From positions 1-51,591 of the forward strand of contig JAGFNK010000374.1 of NCBI GenBank assembly GCA_025769875.1: a stretch of DNA of 51,591 bases, in the 5' to 3' direction. The stretch comes from Russula earlei. Lineage: Eukaryota; Basidiomycota; Agaricomycetes; Russulales; Russulaceae. Positions 1 to 11,134 of the stretch are shown piece after piece (position 1 is the stretch's first letter; each line of letters begins with the position of its first letter). Under the pieces are notes generated by a model. The model made no database searches, was not told where the DNA came from, and worked only from the letters and a program-made list of their open reading frames with translations. The position numbers and the translations under genes were made by a program.

Positions 1-170
1 TGGACCGAGTCGTACTAGGAAGGGTCTATTGGCCATAACCTGTTTAGCATAAAACACTTTGACCGCTGCAGGGATCTTTACTCATTATACATGGGAACCA
101 GCCCGTTTCTTGAACACCTCTCTATCACTGACTTGTTTTCCACTTGTGAACTGACATGGCTAGTTACCGT

Positions 171-278
171 GACAGCAGCTTTTGACTTTTAGCGGTGGGT
201 TGGATGATCAAGAATTGCCATAAAAGGTGATTGGGTCACCAAGAGAATTGGGGGTTCAATCATGCATTAAATTACACA
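171..278 (+). repeat. Left terminal inverted repeat of the MULE
   Basis: This arm aligns to the reverse complement of 1297-1394 over roughly 100 bp with small indels. Its best block is ACTTTTAGCGGTGG, preceded by a CAGCAG block shared by both arms. Confidence 0.8.
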
Positions 279-337
279 TATAAGCGAGTTAAGAGTAACA
301 TAACTGCTTACCTTTTTCCCTACCAAATCAAAAACAA

Positions 338-1259
338 ATGTTATCCTGTTTCCGATTGACCAGTTGGGACCTGGTGGCTGACAGGCATTGGAAACTTTTT
401 GCCCACGCCAAGAGCATATCACAAGATTCAATCTTGCAATTCAATGAGATCTGCTTCACGTCGCTTCACAATCCCAGTCCAGCAAGTTTACTCAATCGAT
501 CTGATGAAGTCAACTTGTGATTGTACAGATTATCTGCAGATTAGATTCTGCAAACACATGGCAGCAATCTACATCCACTTTCCCCACCTCTGTCCTGAAG
601 AGAGCACCCAAAAAGCTCCCATATAGAGTGCAAATAAATCCCCTGACCCATCATCCCCATCCACCAGGCCAAGGGAGAGCCTAGTATCTCTCTCACAGTA
701 GATCATATTGTTATCACACGATCTCACATCTAGGCTTGAGGGTGCTAATCAATCAGCAGAGATCATCGAGGCTGCATGGGCCACCAAATACAGTTTGTCA
801 GCCACAATTAATATAATTCAAGGTTTCAAGGTCTTACACAATAAGGAGGTAATTGCACCCAATCAGCATACATGGACGGAGACAGCCGAGTGTATTGGTG
901 TCAAATGGGGCCCAAAACAACGGACCAGTCTCCCTGACGCACAGGGACTGACAGCGCAAAGCATCGGTGTTGCTAAGGGAAAGCGCCGCCGTGTTCACAA
1001 TGATCCGTACGCTGGGGGCAAACAGTCGGCAACATCTGCTGCCATGAATGCATGCACGTGTGCCCTCGGGGAACCGCCATCTCAAACCCCCCTCCCTCAG
1101 AACCCCCCTCAGAACCCCCCTCCCTCTGATGCCACCGCCTCCCTTTCACCAGGTCCCTTCAGACTCACACCACCGCCTATTCTAGTGGCCTCATCTTCTG
1201 CTGATCCTTACAATAGAAAATCTTTATATTTATTTTCCAGATACATCATAAATAAGTGA
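338..1259 (+). pseudogene. MULE transposase C-terminal remnant with SWIM zinc finger
   Basis: Three overlapping open stretches in different frames (338-520, 399-626, 708-1259) look like pieces of one C-terminal transposase region. The first encodes ADRHWKLFAHAKS, the kind of segment that precedes the zinc finger in basidiomycete MULE transposases. The second encodes the SWIM pattern CDCTDYLQIRFCKHMAAI (CxC, then CxH). The third encodes a low-complexity tail with GKRRR and a proline-rich stretch. A shift is needed between the first two near 470-520 and a stop at 624-626 separates the third, so no intact protein can be made. The N-terminal catalytic DDE domain is absent. Family assignment rests on the SWIM motif together with the flanking inverted repeats. 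Confidence 0.65.
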
Positions 1260-1296
1260 TTGAATAAGTGGTTAAGAAAATACTTTGGTGTCATTT

Positions 1297-1394
1297 ACAT
1301 GTGTGATTGAAGCCCTGTTTATCTTGCCGACCCAATCGCCTTTTATAGTAATTTTTGATCATCTAACCACCGCTAAAAGTATGCAACTGCTGCC
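1297..1394 (-). repeat. Right terminal inverted repeat of the MULE
   Basis: This is the inverted partner of 171-278. It ends at CTGCTGCC on the plus strand, which corresponds to the GACAGCAG block at the start of the left arm. Confidence 0.8.
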
Positions 1395-1611
1395 AGCTAT
1401 ATATGGACACTTGGTTACATAATACAACCACAGAAACATGCACAAATAGCTGATTTGAACTGGCCCGTGACCGTGTCTGTCCTATCTCCGTGGTTGTGGT
1501 TGTTTTGCAGTGATATGTGGTTGTACCCTTCTTAGGTCTTTTGATGGATGATTCGGTAAGCTCGATATCGCGTTCCCTTTCTCTTTTCGCGCGTCACTGA
1601 CAATTGAAATC

Positions 1612-4600
1612 ATGAAGAACCTTGGCCGACATCGTCAATCCATCGCTGACATTCAGCAAGAGCTTCATGCTATCTTCCGGGGCCATTCTCAGTGTTATGA
1701 TAACCCTGAAGGCGTAGCATCCCTCCCTGTTAGGTATCTTTCTGACGTGTTTGATACCTATCGGGAAGAGTACGGCGTCGAACTTCTCACCGAAGATGAG
1801 ATGGCGAGTTTCATGCAAATTGTCGACGCGTCCCCTGGAGTTGAAGCCACGCCTGACACTATCCTTCAACTTGTAGCGATGCGTACCTGCTCAGGCCAAC
1901 AGATCCATTCTGAGGGCCATCCATTGAGCACTGAAGACTGGATCCGTGGCCGCGCGGATGAACGTAACCTTTACGGTCGACACTCACGATCTTCAAGTAA
2001 TAGTTCTACCGGAGAGCATCACCGTCACGCGCGCAGTGGTCGGTCATCCAGTCGTCCTCCGAGTCGTGCCGCGGGTGGAATCCCGCGCACTCCCGGTGCG
2101 AAGGACTCTCCATTTGACGCGCAGAAGCGCCAGCGAAGCACGCCCTTAGGTCCTGTTGCGCCATCGAGTTGGACGAGACGGCCTGCTGCCCCCGGCCGCC
2201 GGAAAAGTGATGCAAGTAATCATGGCCGCCCAATGAGCGACTCGGAGGTATGCGCTATCCCACAATTGTTCTCTCCGCGACGCGATATATCCACGGCCCA
2301 GCTGCGGTGCCCGCTAGGATTTCCTCGCTTGAGGTAGGCGAGGCATGTATTTCGTTGTAGCTGCACCTTAGCTATCTGGCTTTCTGCTATGTGGATTGAG
2401 CACCCGATTGTGGTAGCCTGGCACGCCCGCCTCTGTCGGTTCCCAGCCTCCAGCACTTCGCTGCAAGCTCTGCACCACCCTTGCTCCATCGTCTTTTGGA
2501 AACTTATAGTATTATGCTTGCACTTTGCTGATATCTCGCTTTAGTCGCCTACCACCTTCAATCTTGGCACCGGCGATCGTTCACGTCCACCTTCCAACCC
2601 AACTACCCCAGGTTCCCAACAATCACCCACTACATTGCATGGCTCAATTGGTTCGCCTCCTCTCGGGGCCATTGGCTTTCGCCCTCACTCACGGGCGCAG
2701 TCCCAATCCCATCCCCCCTTTTCACACCTCACACCACCTCAGTTTGATCTCTCCAGCGCAATGTGTGAAGCTTTTGAGGAAACGGTTACTCAATCTCCTA
2801 TGCCACGCATTTCGACAGACTCAGACTCGGAGGAATTTGAAGATTCAGTGCTAGGCCTAGTGTTTGATCGGTCCACAACATCTTCAGCAGCCTCCATGGA
2901 GCCTTTGGAGCGCGTCGAGGCGCTGCAAAGAGTCAATTCAGACCTCGCCAAAAAGGTTGTTGAAGCAGAGCGCACACTCCAACGCAAGCTAGCCGATCAC
3001 GAAGTTGAACTGGAGGAGATGGAGGCGCGTCTCGAGGAAGCAAGAAGCGAGCTTAGCGCTGCAAAACGGGAGGAGAAAGACCTGAGAAGTAAAGAGCGCT
3101 CGAACCAGACTCAAATATTCGCCCTGGAAAGCGAAATTGCCAAGGTGCAAAGGATCCTGGACAACTCACGCACGATGTATAATTCGTTGCAGAGACAGTA
3201 CCAGGAACAATTGAGTGCATCAAGGATATAATGCCTCTGTTTGACGTGCTGATACCTGATTGTAGATGAATCTGAGGACTTGCGAAACACACTTCGCCGA
3301 AAGGACGAGGAGATCAGGAGTTTTCGAGAAAGTCTCTCTCTTCAGCAAATGGAGACAAATAAATATCTGAAAGAAAATAAGGCGTATGAAGAACGCATCG
3401 TTTTGCTCGAACAAGATCTCGCACTCACGCAGCAAGCGCAAGCCAGCCTCGATGAACAAAAACAAGAAAATCTCATGCTTAAGGAGACCATCGACCGTAT
3501 GAGATTTGACATGGATGAGCTCCGTGCTGGGCTTACGAACAACGCTCTCGGTGCCGGAAGCGGGACAAACAGTGCGCCTGGTAGTGTCAGCAGGAGTTTA
3601 GGCGCGGAATTGCTCAGTAAGTTAAGAGATGACGACCAATGGATGGACGACGAGGATGAGCCAGACTCGGCAGCGACACTGAGAGTGCTCGGTATCGAGG
3701 GTCAGGATGATGATACAGGGGATGAAGATATCGTGCAAACGATTATCACAAGAACGAAGAAGGTAGGGCACTTCGGCATAACTTCTACCTCTTTGCCTTC
3801 ACCAATATCTTGTGCAGCGAGGTTTTAGTAAGGCTAATAAGGACCAAGCATTCATTTTGAAGAAGCGCCCGGAGTATGCGGAAGCCTACACCCAACACGA
3901 TCCTGGCTCTTTCACCAAGGTATCAATAACGCAAACGGAATCTCCACCTGAGATCCCAACCACCTCGATCGGAACCCAGACCGATTCGTCTCTGGTATCT
4001 GTGTCGACGTTGGTGCAAACCCATGTTTTCCTTACAGCGCGTTACATCAGACGTGGAGGTTCAGACCGAGGAACCTAGCACTTCCCGGTCACCTTCACCT
4101 CAAGATGATGACGAGACACTCGCGTCTTCCTCTTCCACTGTCCTTCCCCCCACCCCAAAAGCCAAACCGGTGCCCCTTGATTTTCTCTCACCCAATTCAC
4201 CGACCGATCTTCCACCATCATACAACCAAGTGACGTCCGAAACCTCATCTCATGACCTTCTGCAACTGCTCGACACTGAAGACCTGTCCTTTTCACATGT
4301 TCCTGATCTGCAAAAGCGTCGTGATCTTCGCATTGCTGTCGAGACTCTGCGTATCTGGCACAGCGACATCAAAATTCCTATCTGTTTGCCCGTAGGGTTT
4401 TCTGCCGAAACGCTCGAAGAATGGCGCACACTAAAAGCGGAGGTTGGCATCGGGTGCAAGGTATTAGATCGAGCCCTGAAGGATGCAGCGACGAACGAGG
4501 CCATTAGCCGTCCGCAGAAAAACAACCGGTTTTACAACATATACAACACTTACGTGTATGGTGGTGACGGCATTGGGGGCAAGGTCTCATGGAGTGGACT

Positions 4601-4847
4601 TGCCTCGCATGCGCTGTTATGTGTCGGTGCGAGTGCGGTTGTATTTTTCGCCATGAGTCCGTTCCTAGCGCACCAATACGTCGTACCTGGCGGCCCCACC
4701 TACTACGATCGTACCGCATGGTCAACCTTTAATACCATGCATCCAGCTGGGGAAGGCTTTTCCAGTGAAAGGAACATCGCGGTGTGGAATTTCCTTGGTA
4801 GGCTGGGAGGAGGAGCGGCTCGAATTGCACGCGGATGGCCGACCTAG
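1612..4847 (+). CDS. Tail-anchored coiled-coil protein with TQT (LC8-type) motifs
   Basis: Model: join(1612..2247, 2545..3214, 3266..3762, 3818..3994, 4038..4847), 929 residues with all phases consistent. Residues 1-90 resemble an EF-hand-like helical region (VFDTYREEYGVELLTEDEM). A Ser/Arg-rich linker follows, then long coiled coils (about 320-560) and an acidic stretch. Three TQT-type motifs come next: ITQTES (638), IGTQTD (652) and VEVQTE (666). A single hydrophobic segment lies near 852-870, with a 59-residue tail behind it. In known proteins TQT motifs bind dynein light chain LC8, so a membrane-anchored, LC8-binding tether is an inference. EF-hand plus coiled coil plus C-terminal anchor recalls dynein adaptors such as KASH5, but no KASH tail is recognisable. 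The first intron would be 297 bp, unusually long here, and may hide a small exon. I do not recognise a named orthologue. Confidence 0.72.
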
Positions 4848-5430
4848 TGGACGTTCTTGTTTTTGTTTTTGTTATCACCCTTTACTGTGGCGTCGGGCTG
4901 AATCCGTGCCTTACCAGTAGTACTCTTTGTTGTTCTCATCTGGGCGCAATCCATACCCACACTCCTTTATTCTATCCCCACACCAATTCCGCCTCATCTA
5001 GTCTGTACTATATCTTATAAAGGTTAGTTATCATTTTCCGTGACAGTACTTGGTGTGAAGGTGCGTGGGAACAAAGCCTAGACGGTGGGAACCTTTTCAG
5101 GTCGTGTGAAATTCTCAAAGACGCTCTGCTCTACCGCTTACCACGACGACGACGACGATTGGCTGTATTTTCTCGCCCACAATTTCACCAATTTTCAGCC
5201 TCATTCCCCACTCAGTCTTCTGTGCGAGCAGAGGATTCATGCTTCGACCCTTTTCCGATTCAAAACAGCTACCACGCTTCATTCACCCCAACATAACCTA
5301 TAGCGTGAGTCCGACTCCTATTACGCGTCCCTCAAGGAAGTTGCCTGAACCCTCATTGTGGCGGTGAAAACAATGTATTTGTGTTCCTCCGCTAACCGAT
5401 GTCTTCTCAAAGCGTTAAGATCTGCCCAGC
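4848..5430. other. Intergenic: 3' region of the coiled-coil gene and promoter of eIF5
   Basis: About 580 bp between two same-strand genes. It is pyrimidine-rich in places and has a short GAC repeat near 5143-5157. No convincing gene or RNA is visible. Confidence 0.5.
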
Positions 5431-6802
5431 ATGGCCGGGTTTGTAAACATTCGTCGCGATGTCGATGACAAGTTTTATCGATATCGGTGTGTGTATATCT
5501 TATCATGATTGTCACCATGTTCAGCGTTTATTTCAATCATGTAGCATGCCCGTTCTCCTTACCAAAATCGAGGGCAAAGGTAACGGCATAAAGACCGTCG
5601 TCCCCAATATGTCTGATGTTGCGCGTGCCCTGTCGCGTCCGCCCACCTACCCAACCAAATTCTTCGGTTCGGAACTCGGCGCCCAGACGTCCGTAGACGA
5701 GAAGAATGATCGTTATATCGTGAATGGTGCACACGATGCCAAACGCCTCCGCGAGTTACTTGATGCCTTTATCGACAAGTTCGTCCTCTGCGGCTCATGC
5801 AAGAACCCTGAGACGGATCTCATCATTACCAAAAATGAGCTGATCGTACGCGACTGTAAGGCATGTGGCGAACGTACGGGCGTTGACATGCGCCACCGCC
5901 TCTCCACTTACATTCTCAAAAATCCTCCAAAGAACAAGAGTAAGAGGAAGGGCGGGCATGCAGAAGCACCCAATCCGTCCAACGAAGCTAACGGCACCGC
6001 TGGCGCTGCGGACATCGACGAAGCCGAAGCCGAGGCCGGGAGCGGCGATGACGAGATGACTAAGCGTATCAGATCGGAGGCCTCAGAGTTGAATACCGAA
6101 TCACAGCTCGTGGACGAGGGATGGTCTGCGGATACGTCCTCAGACGCTGTCAAAGCCCGTGTGGTTGCGGTTACCGCGGGGGTGACCAGCCTCGGTCTTA
6201 TAGGCCCAGGTGAAGACGAGAGCGACGAGGACGCAGACAGCCCTTACACCCAGCTCGGCAACTGGGTCAAGGAGTACCCTGGGTGCAATGCAGTTGAAGT
6301 GTACAAGAAGGTGCAGGAACTTGGTATTGAAAAGAAACACAAGGCTGTCCAAATCCTTGCGCAGGCTTTGTTCACCAGTGACATTATTTCCGAGATTCCC
6401 AGTTATCTTCCCGTCTTCCAAAAGGTGCGCTACTACCGTTGAAATTGATGGACGTACTTGAACCTGAATGCTACAGATGGTTACATCTGAGAAGCACCAA
6501 AAGGCTTTGCTGGGAGCCATTGAGCGGTTAGCTGGCCTTGACTACCCAGAACTCATTGCGGTCATTCCAAGAATTTTGATGGAGTTCTATCAAGCCGATG
6601 TACTTGACGAGGATGTAGTAACGTCCTGGGGTACGCACGTCAGTAAAAAGTACGTCGACAAGGACACGAGCAAGAAAGTTCGCAAGGCTAGTGAGCCATT
6701 CTTGAAGGTGAGCTCTGCCAGAATTGGGATAGATTCATTTTTGCTGAAATAGATACGTAGTGGCTCGCGGAAGCCGAGGACGACGATGAAGATGGGGAAT
6801 GA
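5431..6802 (+). CDS. TIF5: Eukaryotic translation initiation factor 5 (eIF5)
   Basis: Model: join(5431..5486, 5545..6424, 6477..6707, 6761..6802), 402 residues, close to yeast eIF5 (405). eIF5 is the GTPase-activating protein for eIF2 in the 43S pre-initiation complex and also binds eIF2-beta and eIF3c. The N-terminus reads [16 protein letters not shown], with Arg17 at the place of the catalytic arginine finger (Arg15 in yeast). A C2-C2 zinc ribbon follows (Cys101, 104, 123, 126; CGSC and CKAC). Then come a Lys-rich and acidic linker and a C-terminal W2/HEAT domain from about residue 240 ([19 protein letters not shown]). The protein ends in the acidic tail [13 protein letters not shown], as expected for the AA-box. 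The short first exon is fixed by the conserved N-terminus: starting at the internal Met at 5546 would lose the arginine finger. No abnormality was seen. Confidence 0.96.
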
Positions 6803-8291
6803 CTTGATACGTTTCCCATAGAATACGATTTTTTGCCAGTTGTGCTTCTGTACATACGGTGACTATATTCGCCGTGCGGTGTTACATGTCATCAGAGACA
6901 TGTTTACTCGCGACCAAATGATCATTATTTATCCTCGGTACAAAGGTGCAAGCTTACTCGACACGCAGCGTGTTCTTCGAGGCTGATCCAGCTTAGGACT
7001 GCATCCACTCATTCATAACAGCCTAGAGCCACTCACAGACCAACGACCTAAGTTACATCCCCATCGAGTGTTATCACAACGCTAGGCTGAGCATTGCATG
7101 GATGGACTTGGAAGCTGTATTCCCCGAGGTAGGTGCGTTCGCCCCCTCTCCAGAATCCCTGCATCCCCGTAAGTTCACCCGGGGCAACATGTACAACGTC
7201 ATCAAGACCGAGTTTGTCGACTACGTCTACGGCGCCCTCGAGACGTGGCCGGGCTGGTGCCCTACCAGCTCGGACTCACGTGTTCTGCAGATTCCGAGAA
7301 AAACGCAGAGATCGAAGAGGACCAGGAAATTTTGATTTTCTGGCGTGCTGGCAACCCCCTCGCTCCTTTGCTTGCACTCGAGCAGCAGACGGGGTTTTTT
7401 TTTTTTTTTTTTTCCTGTCTGTGCGACGAACGTCTGCGTCATGGTACGCCCCGGTCCGAAAGCGCAGCCATTCAACTTGGTCGCCACCCAGCGCGAGGCA
7501 TCACCACCTCCTCCTCGGAGGGAGCGGAGGGAGACCACGGCAAGGGGTGGCACGGGGGGGATGGACGATTGGTTTTTCGCCGTCGCGGCAATGCAACGAA
7601 AGAACCTTGGAGAGCGGGAGGGGTCACGAGTAAGATGACTCTTGAAGGCGATCGGCAGGCGGGCGGGCAGGGCAGTGGTGGTTCACGAACGACCACAAAT
7701 CGAATCCCAACGCCGGATGGGGTTGACCTGACCCCACCCGCATTCCCGTCCCGTCACCGCGGTCCCCGCGGTTCCCGGCGCGGGGGTAGCGGGGGTAGCG
7801 GGCGACGTAGAGCAACCTCGTGTAACTCGTCTTTGTGCTTGTCTCGCCACCAGCCGCCAGAGATCCGTCTGCACGTTTCGTTCTTTTGAATGGGATCCCC
7901 ATGGTGGGCCGGAGACCCCCCCCCCCCCCCCCTTTGATGACTCGAGTCTCCGGCGTGGGTGTAGGACGCCGACTGGTGTGCTCTGCCTCAGTCAGCAAAT
8001 TCAGCGCTGCGTACCCGTGCCCGAAACAAGGGACGGCGATGCCGCGTACACGTGTAATACAGAAACAGAGTAGCTAGACGTTAACGAGGAGTGGAAAATG
8101 GGGGTGATAATGGGCGCACGGAGAACGGTATACCGCCCAACACAAAAGGAAAGGAAAAAAAAAAAACACATGGGAGGTGAAACACTCTATAAGGGCAGGT
8201 CAAACGAACGAGCATTGGAAGGAGGTCTCCCCCAGGCCCAATCATCGAGAACACACACACAAACAAAGGGCAAGAGGAGGGGAGAGCCCCG
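6803..8291. other. Convergent intergenic region with homopolymer tracts and one short unassigned reading frame
   Basis: This lies between the 3' ends of eIF5 and the minus-strand gene at 8292. It contains a T-run (about 7395-7412), a C-run (about 7918-7932) and A-rich stretches near 8156-8167. A short frame at 7102-7335 starts MDLEAVFPEVGAF and may be cut by a small intron; it then decays into the T-run. It matches nothing I recognise and could be a gene fragment. No other feature is supported. Confidence 0.4.
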
Positions 8292-8462
8292 TCAGGCATA
8301 ACGCTTTCGCTCCTCCCACCGATCTCCAGTACTTGCGTTCCCATTCGATGCCGCCGCCCCCGATATCGAGTGCGCACGCTTGCGTCCTATCACTACACGG
8401 CCCTCTCCTTCCCCACCAGAGCTCGGATCGTCTTTCGAGGCGGGGGTAGTTGTCGCAGCTGC

Positions 8463-8498
<36 letters not shown>

Positions 8499-11134
8499 CG
8501 TGCCGTGGGTAATGACAAAATATCGACCGATCGCGCGTCGGACCGCGGAGTTCGCAGTACTTCCGATGCCGCCCTCGAGCATTACCGTCGGTGCGGGGGT
8601 GCGACCTAACGCCGGCAAGGGCCTTTTGTGCTGTATGCCCGGACATGGTAAGCGAAAGACTCGGCACAGGAACAGGAGGAATGAAAAGGGGGTTTTTTTT
8701 TTGGGGGGGGGAGGGGGGGCACAGCGTTGAGCGGAAGGCAGGAGTGCGAGAACGGTGTTGTTTGGAATGTGCCGGGAAGAGGTGAGGACGCACCGTCTCT
8801 AATTCCGGCTTTCCGCGCCAGCGTGCCAGCGCTTCGCAGAACCTGAGTGCTGCGCGCTCGACAGGTTCCGCGGGATATTGCCACGTGAGGTCCTCCAGAT
8901 GCGTTGAGAGATCTGGCGTGCTTGCGGGGACGTCGAGGAACTGCATGCGGGGCGGAAGATCCCCATCGATCACGATCCCGAGGGCAAGGCAGGAAGCACA
9001 GATTGAAAGGACGGGATAAACGGGGGATAGACATGCATGAAAGACAGCGGTCACATACCCGAGCAAGCCGTTTCCCCATCTCGCGGGCATATTCAGCTAC
9101 ACTGCCATCACTCTCTTTCCCTCCCTCTCCTCCATCGGTTTCGTTCCCGTTCTCGTTCACCACTTCTGCGCTGGCGTTTGCGCCCCGGCTGGGGAAGAGT
9201 ACATCCACGGCTTCGGTGAGGTCGGGCATACCGTCCGGCTCAGACTCGACATAAGTGTCATCCGGGGTAAGCTGCCGCAGTACAGAAGCCTCACGAATAG
9301 CAGCGGTACCGAGCCCGACGCCTAACAATACCTTTACCGGCATGACCCCCGTCCAGCCAGCAGTGAGGTACCCCTCGAGCGCTGCGCGGGTAAGTATGCC
9401 AGCCAGGAGAAAGTACCAGTGAGTTGTCGGGACAAGCGCTGCCCGGCTCGCCCTGAGGCCAAGTTCCTCCACGTTCACCTCCCGCCCCAGCTCTAGTGCG
9501 ACGAGCGCGGAAAGCCGCACGAAGTGAGGGATGAGCTCCGTGAGCGGTGTGCTTCTTACACCCGAGCCCGTTCTGGAATCTGCGAGGTGCGTCTCATGAA
9601 GCGGTGGGATTCCCTGTCGGAGCAGCGTACCGCCAGGTCCCAGCGGCGCGAGCCCACTCCCAATACCCGCGCCTTCTGCAAAACCCGAGATGCCGCCACC
9701 CTGCTGAACAAGTCCGCGCTCGTTCGCGTGACTTGGCCCTCGTGGGCGTGTGTGCCCGCCGCGGCCCGGGTTGACGCAAATCTCGCAGGTCGGTCGCAGG
9801 TGGCGGGAGCAAAGGGGAAGCGGGGGTGGCCTCGTAGTCCTCAACTCTACGCCACCTGTAAACATGTCGCGCACGCGCAAGCTTGGCTCGATGGCAAACG
9901 GCTGTCGCTGACAGGTCGGGTAGGTCAGATTCGATGGCTGGGTCTGTGAACCGATAGAAAAATGGGTGGGTGGGGGCGGGCCATCGAAGGAGAGTGGTGG
10001 ACGGTGGTGAGGAAGAAGGTATGAGGGGGGCACGTACAGAGTACGGTGACGACATCGACGGTGCCGTGACGATTGCACTGGACACGGCCAGAAGAGGGAC
10101 AAGAGAAGGCGGCAGCCATGAAAGGGACGCCGACGGCGGTGTCGATGGCGATGGCGATGACAAGGTTTGTGTCGTTGATCGAAAGCTCGATCTGCCTGAA
10201 CTGGTAGAGCCGGACGAGGACAGGACAGATACTGCGGGCTGGAAGTGGAACGGGGCTTGGCGCGCAAACAAGGCATTGATAATCGCGGTCAAGGCAAATC
10301 TTAGCCGAACGCCGTTTGGGAGGACATGCTTCCCGGCTGGAGATGGCGCTTCCGGAGACTGTTGTGCGGCGATATCGGTGACAGATTTTGTCAACGAGGA
10401 TTGCCAGACCGACGCCTGGTGGAGGAGAGAGAAGTGCTTACGGTAGGTTCGCCCTCGGGGAACGGAATGACCCGCGGTGGTTGGCCGAGCATACTGGCGA
10501 TGACCTTTTCCAGTGACTCGGCGCGTTGCCTCAGCCTCCGTGCGTGGGGCAGATCCTGCCGCGGGATCCTTTTTCCCGTTTCCTTCTCTTCGTCGTCGTG
10601 GGCATGATCCGGCCCTCCGGAACGAGCGCAGAGGGCGAGACCGTCCACGTCGGCCAGTTCGCCATCGCTGGGTAACGCCTCGTCGTCAACTTGCCACTGT
10701 TCTGGTCGCTCGCGGCGCGCATAGTTCGGCGTTCCTGGCCCACCTGTGCGGTCAGTCATGGCAAGCTCGGCTCGGGCTTGGGCGAATCGAGTGCAAGCGT
10801 GCACCCAGAGGAGGTGATCGATGATGAGGGTCCTTGTGGACTTTTCGCGAGGGGGGATGGAATGCAGGTGATGCGCATGCTTGTGCGCGGGTGCGCGAAA
10901 CGTCGATTCGGAAGCGTTCGGGGGGTGTTGGACGTGAGAGGGTCGGGGTGGTTGTGAACCGCGTCGGGTGAGTGAATCCGCACCTGGCGTGAGATTGATG
11001 CCGCCATTACTGCCGCGACTGCGACTGCGACTGCGACTGCGACTGGAAGCGGCCGAGCGGTCAGTGTGATGGCCGTTCTGGAGCGGGGAGGTTGTTGCTG
11101 GTGGGGTGTATGGAGTGCGTGGGAAGGCGTCCAT
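8292..11134 (-). CDS. Conserved hypothetical protein (Agaricomycete family, unnamed)
   Basis: Model: complement(join(8292..8630, 8794..8940, 9059..9943, 10038..10358, 10442..11134)), 794 residues; every exon is a multiple of three. The start MDAFPRTPYTPP opens a disordered region with an (SR)n tract encoded by a GCGACT repeat. Conserved-looking blocks follow: TLIIDHLLWVHACTRFAQARAEL, AESLEKVIASMLGQPPRVIPFPEGE, VLPNGVRLRFALTAIINALFARQAP, and a hydrophobic block THWYFLLAGILTRAALEGYL. Near the end is FLDVPASTPDLSTHLEDLTW followed by AALRFCEALARWRGKPEL. I recall this arrangement from uncharacterised Agaricomycete proteins and know no function for it. The C-terminal exon adds a poly-Thr/poly-Ala tract from a trinucleotide repeat and a basic RKRAHS motif. 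The 10359-10441 intron has a nearer AG that would leave an implausible 26-bp intron, so the 83-bp form was chosen. Confidence 0.72.
8459..8501. repeat. GCC/GTC trinucleotide microsatellite inside a coding exon
   Basis: About six GCC units are followed by about eight GTC units. On the minus strand they encode runs of threonine then alanine near the C-terminus of the 8292-11134 protein. Length polymorphism would be expected. Confidence 0.85.
11015..11044. repeat. GCGACT hexanucleotide repeat encoding an Arg-Ser tract
   Basis: About five perfect GCGACT units lie in the first exon of the 8292-11134 gene and encode alternating Ser and Arg on the minus strand. Confidence 0.85.

Larger units (their letters stand above)
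171..1394. mobile_element. Decayed Mutator-like (MULE) DNA transposon with long terminal inverted repeats
   Basis: Two imperfect inverted repeats of about 100 bp bound this segment. The left arm (about 171-278) contains ACTTTTAGCGGTGGGTTGG at 185; the reverse complement of the right arm (about 1297-1394) reads ACTTTTAGCGGTGGTTAGA and stays alignable inward through GATTGGGTC, CTTCAATCA and ACAC blocks. Between the arms are frame-broken transposase remnants with a SWIM zinc finger, which is typical of MULE transposases. Long TIRs plus SWIM fit the MULE superfamily. At about 1.2 kb the copy is far too short to be autonomous and must be internally deleted. Weak similarity may continue outside the arms (CTAGGAAGGGT near 15 against the complement of the DNA near 1531-1543), so the true ends may lie further out. 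No target-site duplication was identified. Confidence 0.75.

Noticed and set aside
7245..7889. Long plus-strand frame crossing a poly-T run and GC-rich DNA.
   Set aside because: It encodes a poly-Phe run and biased sequence, overlaps other frames of similar length and has no domain.
10416..10441. A 26-bp intron with good GT and AG ends in the 8292-11134 gene.
   Set aside because: It is below the size seen elsewhere in the window; a downstream AG gives an 83-bp intron in the same frame.
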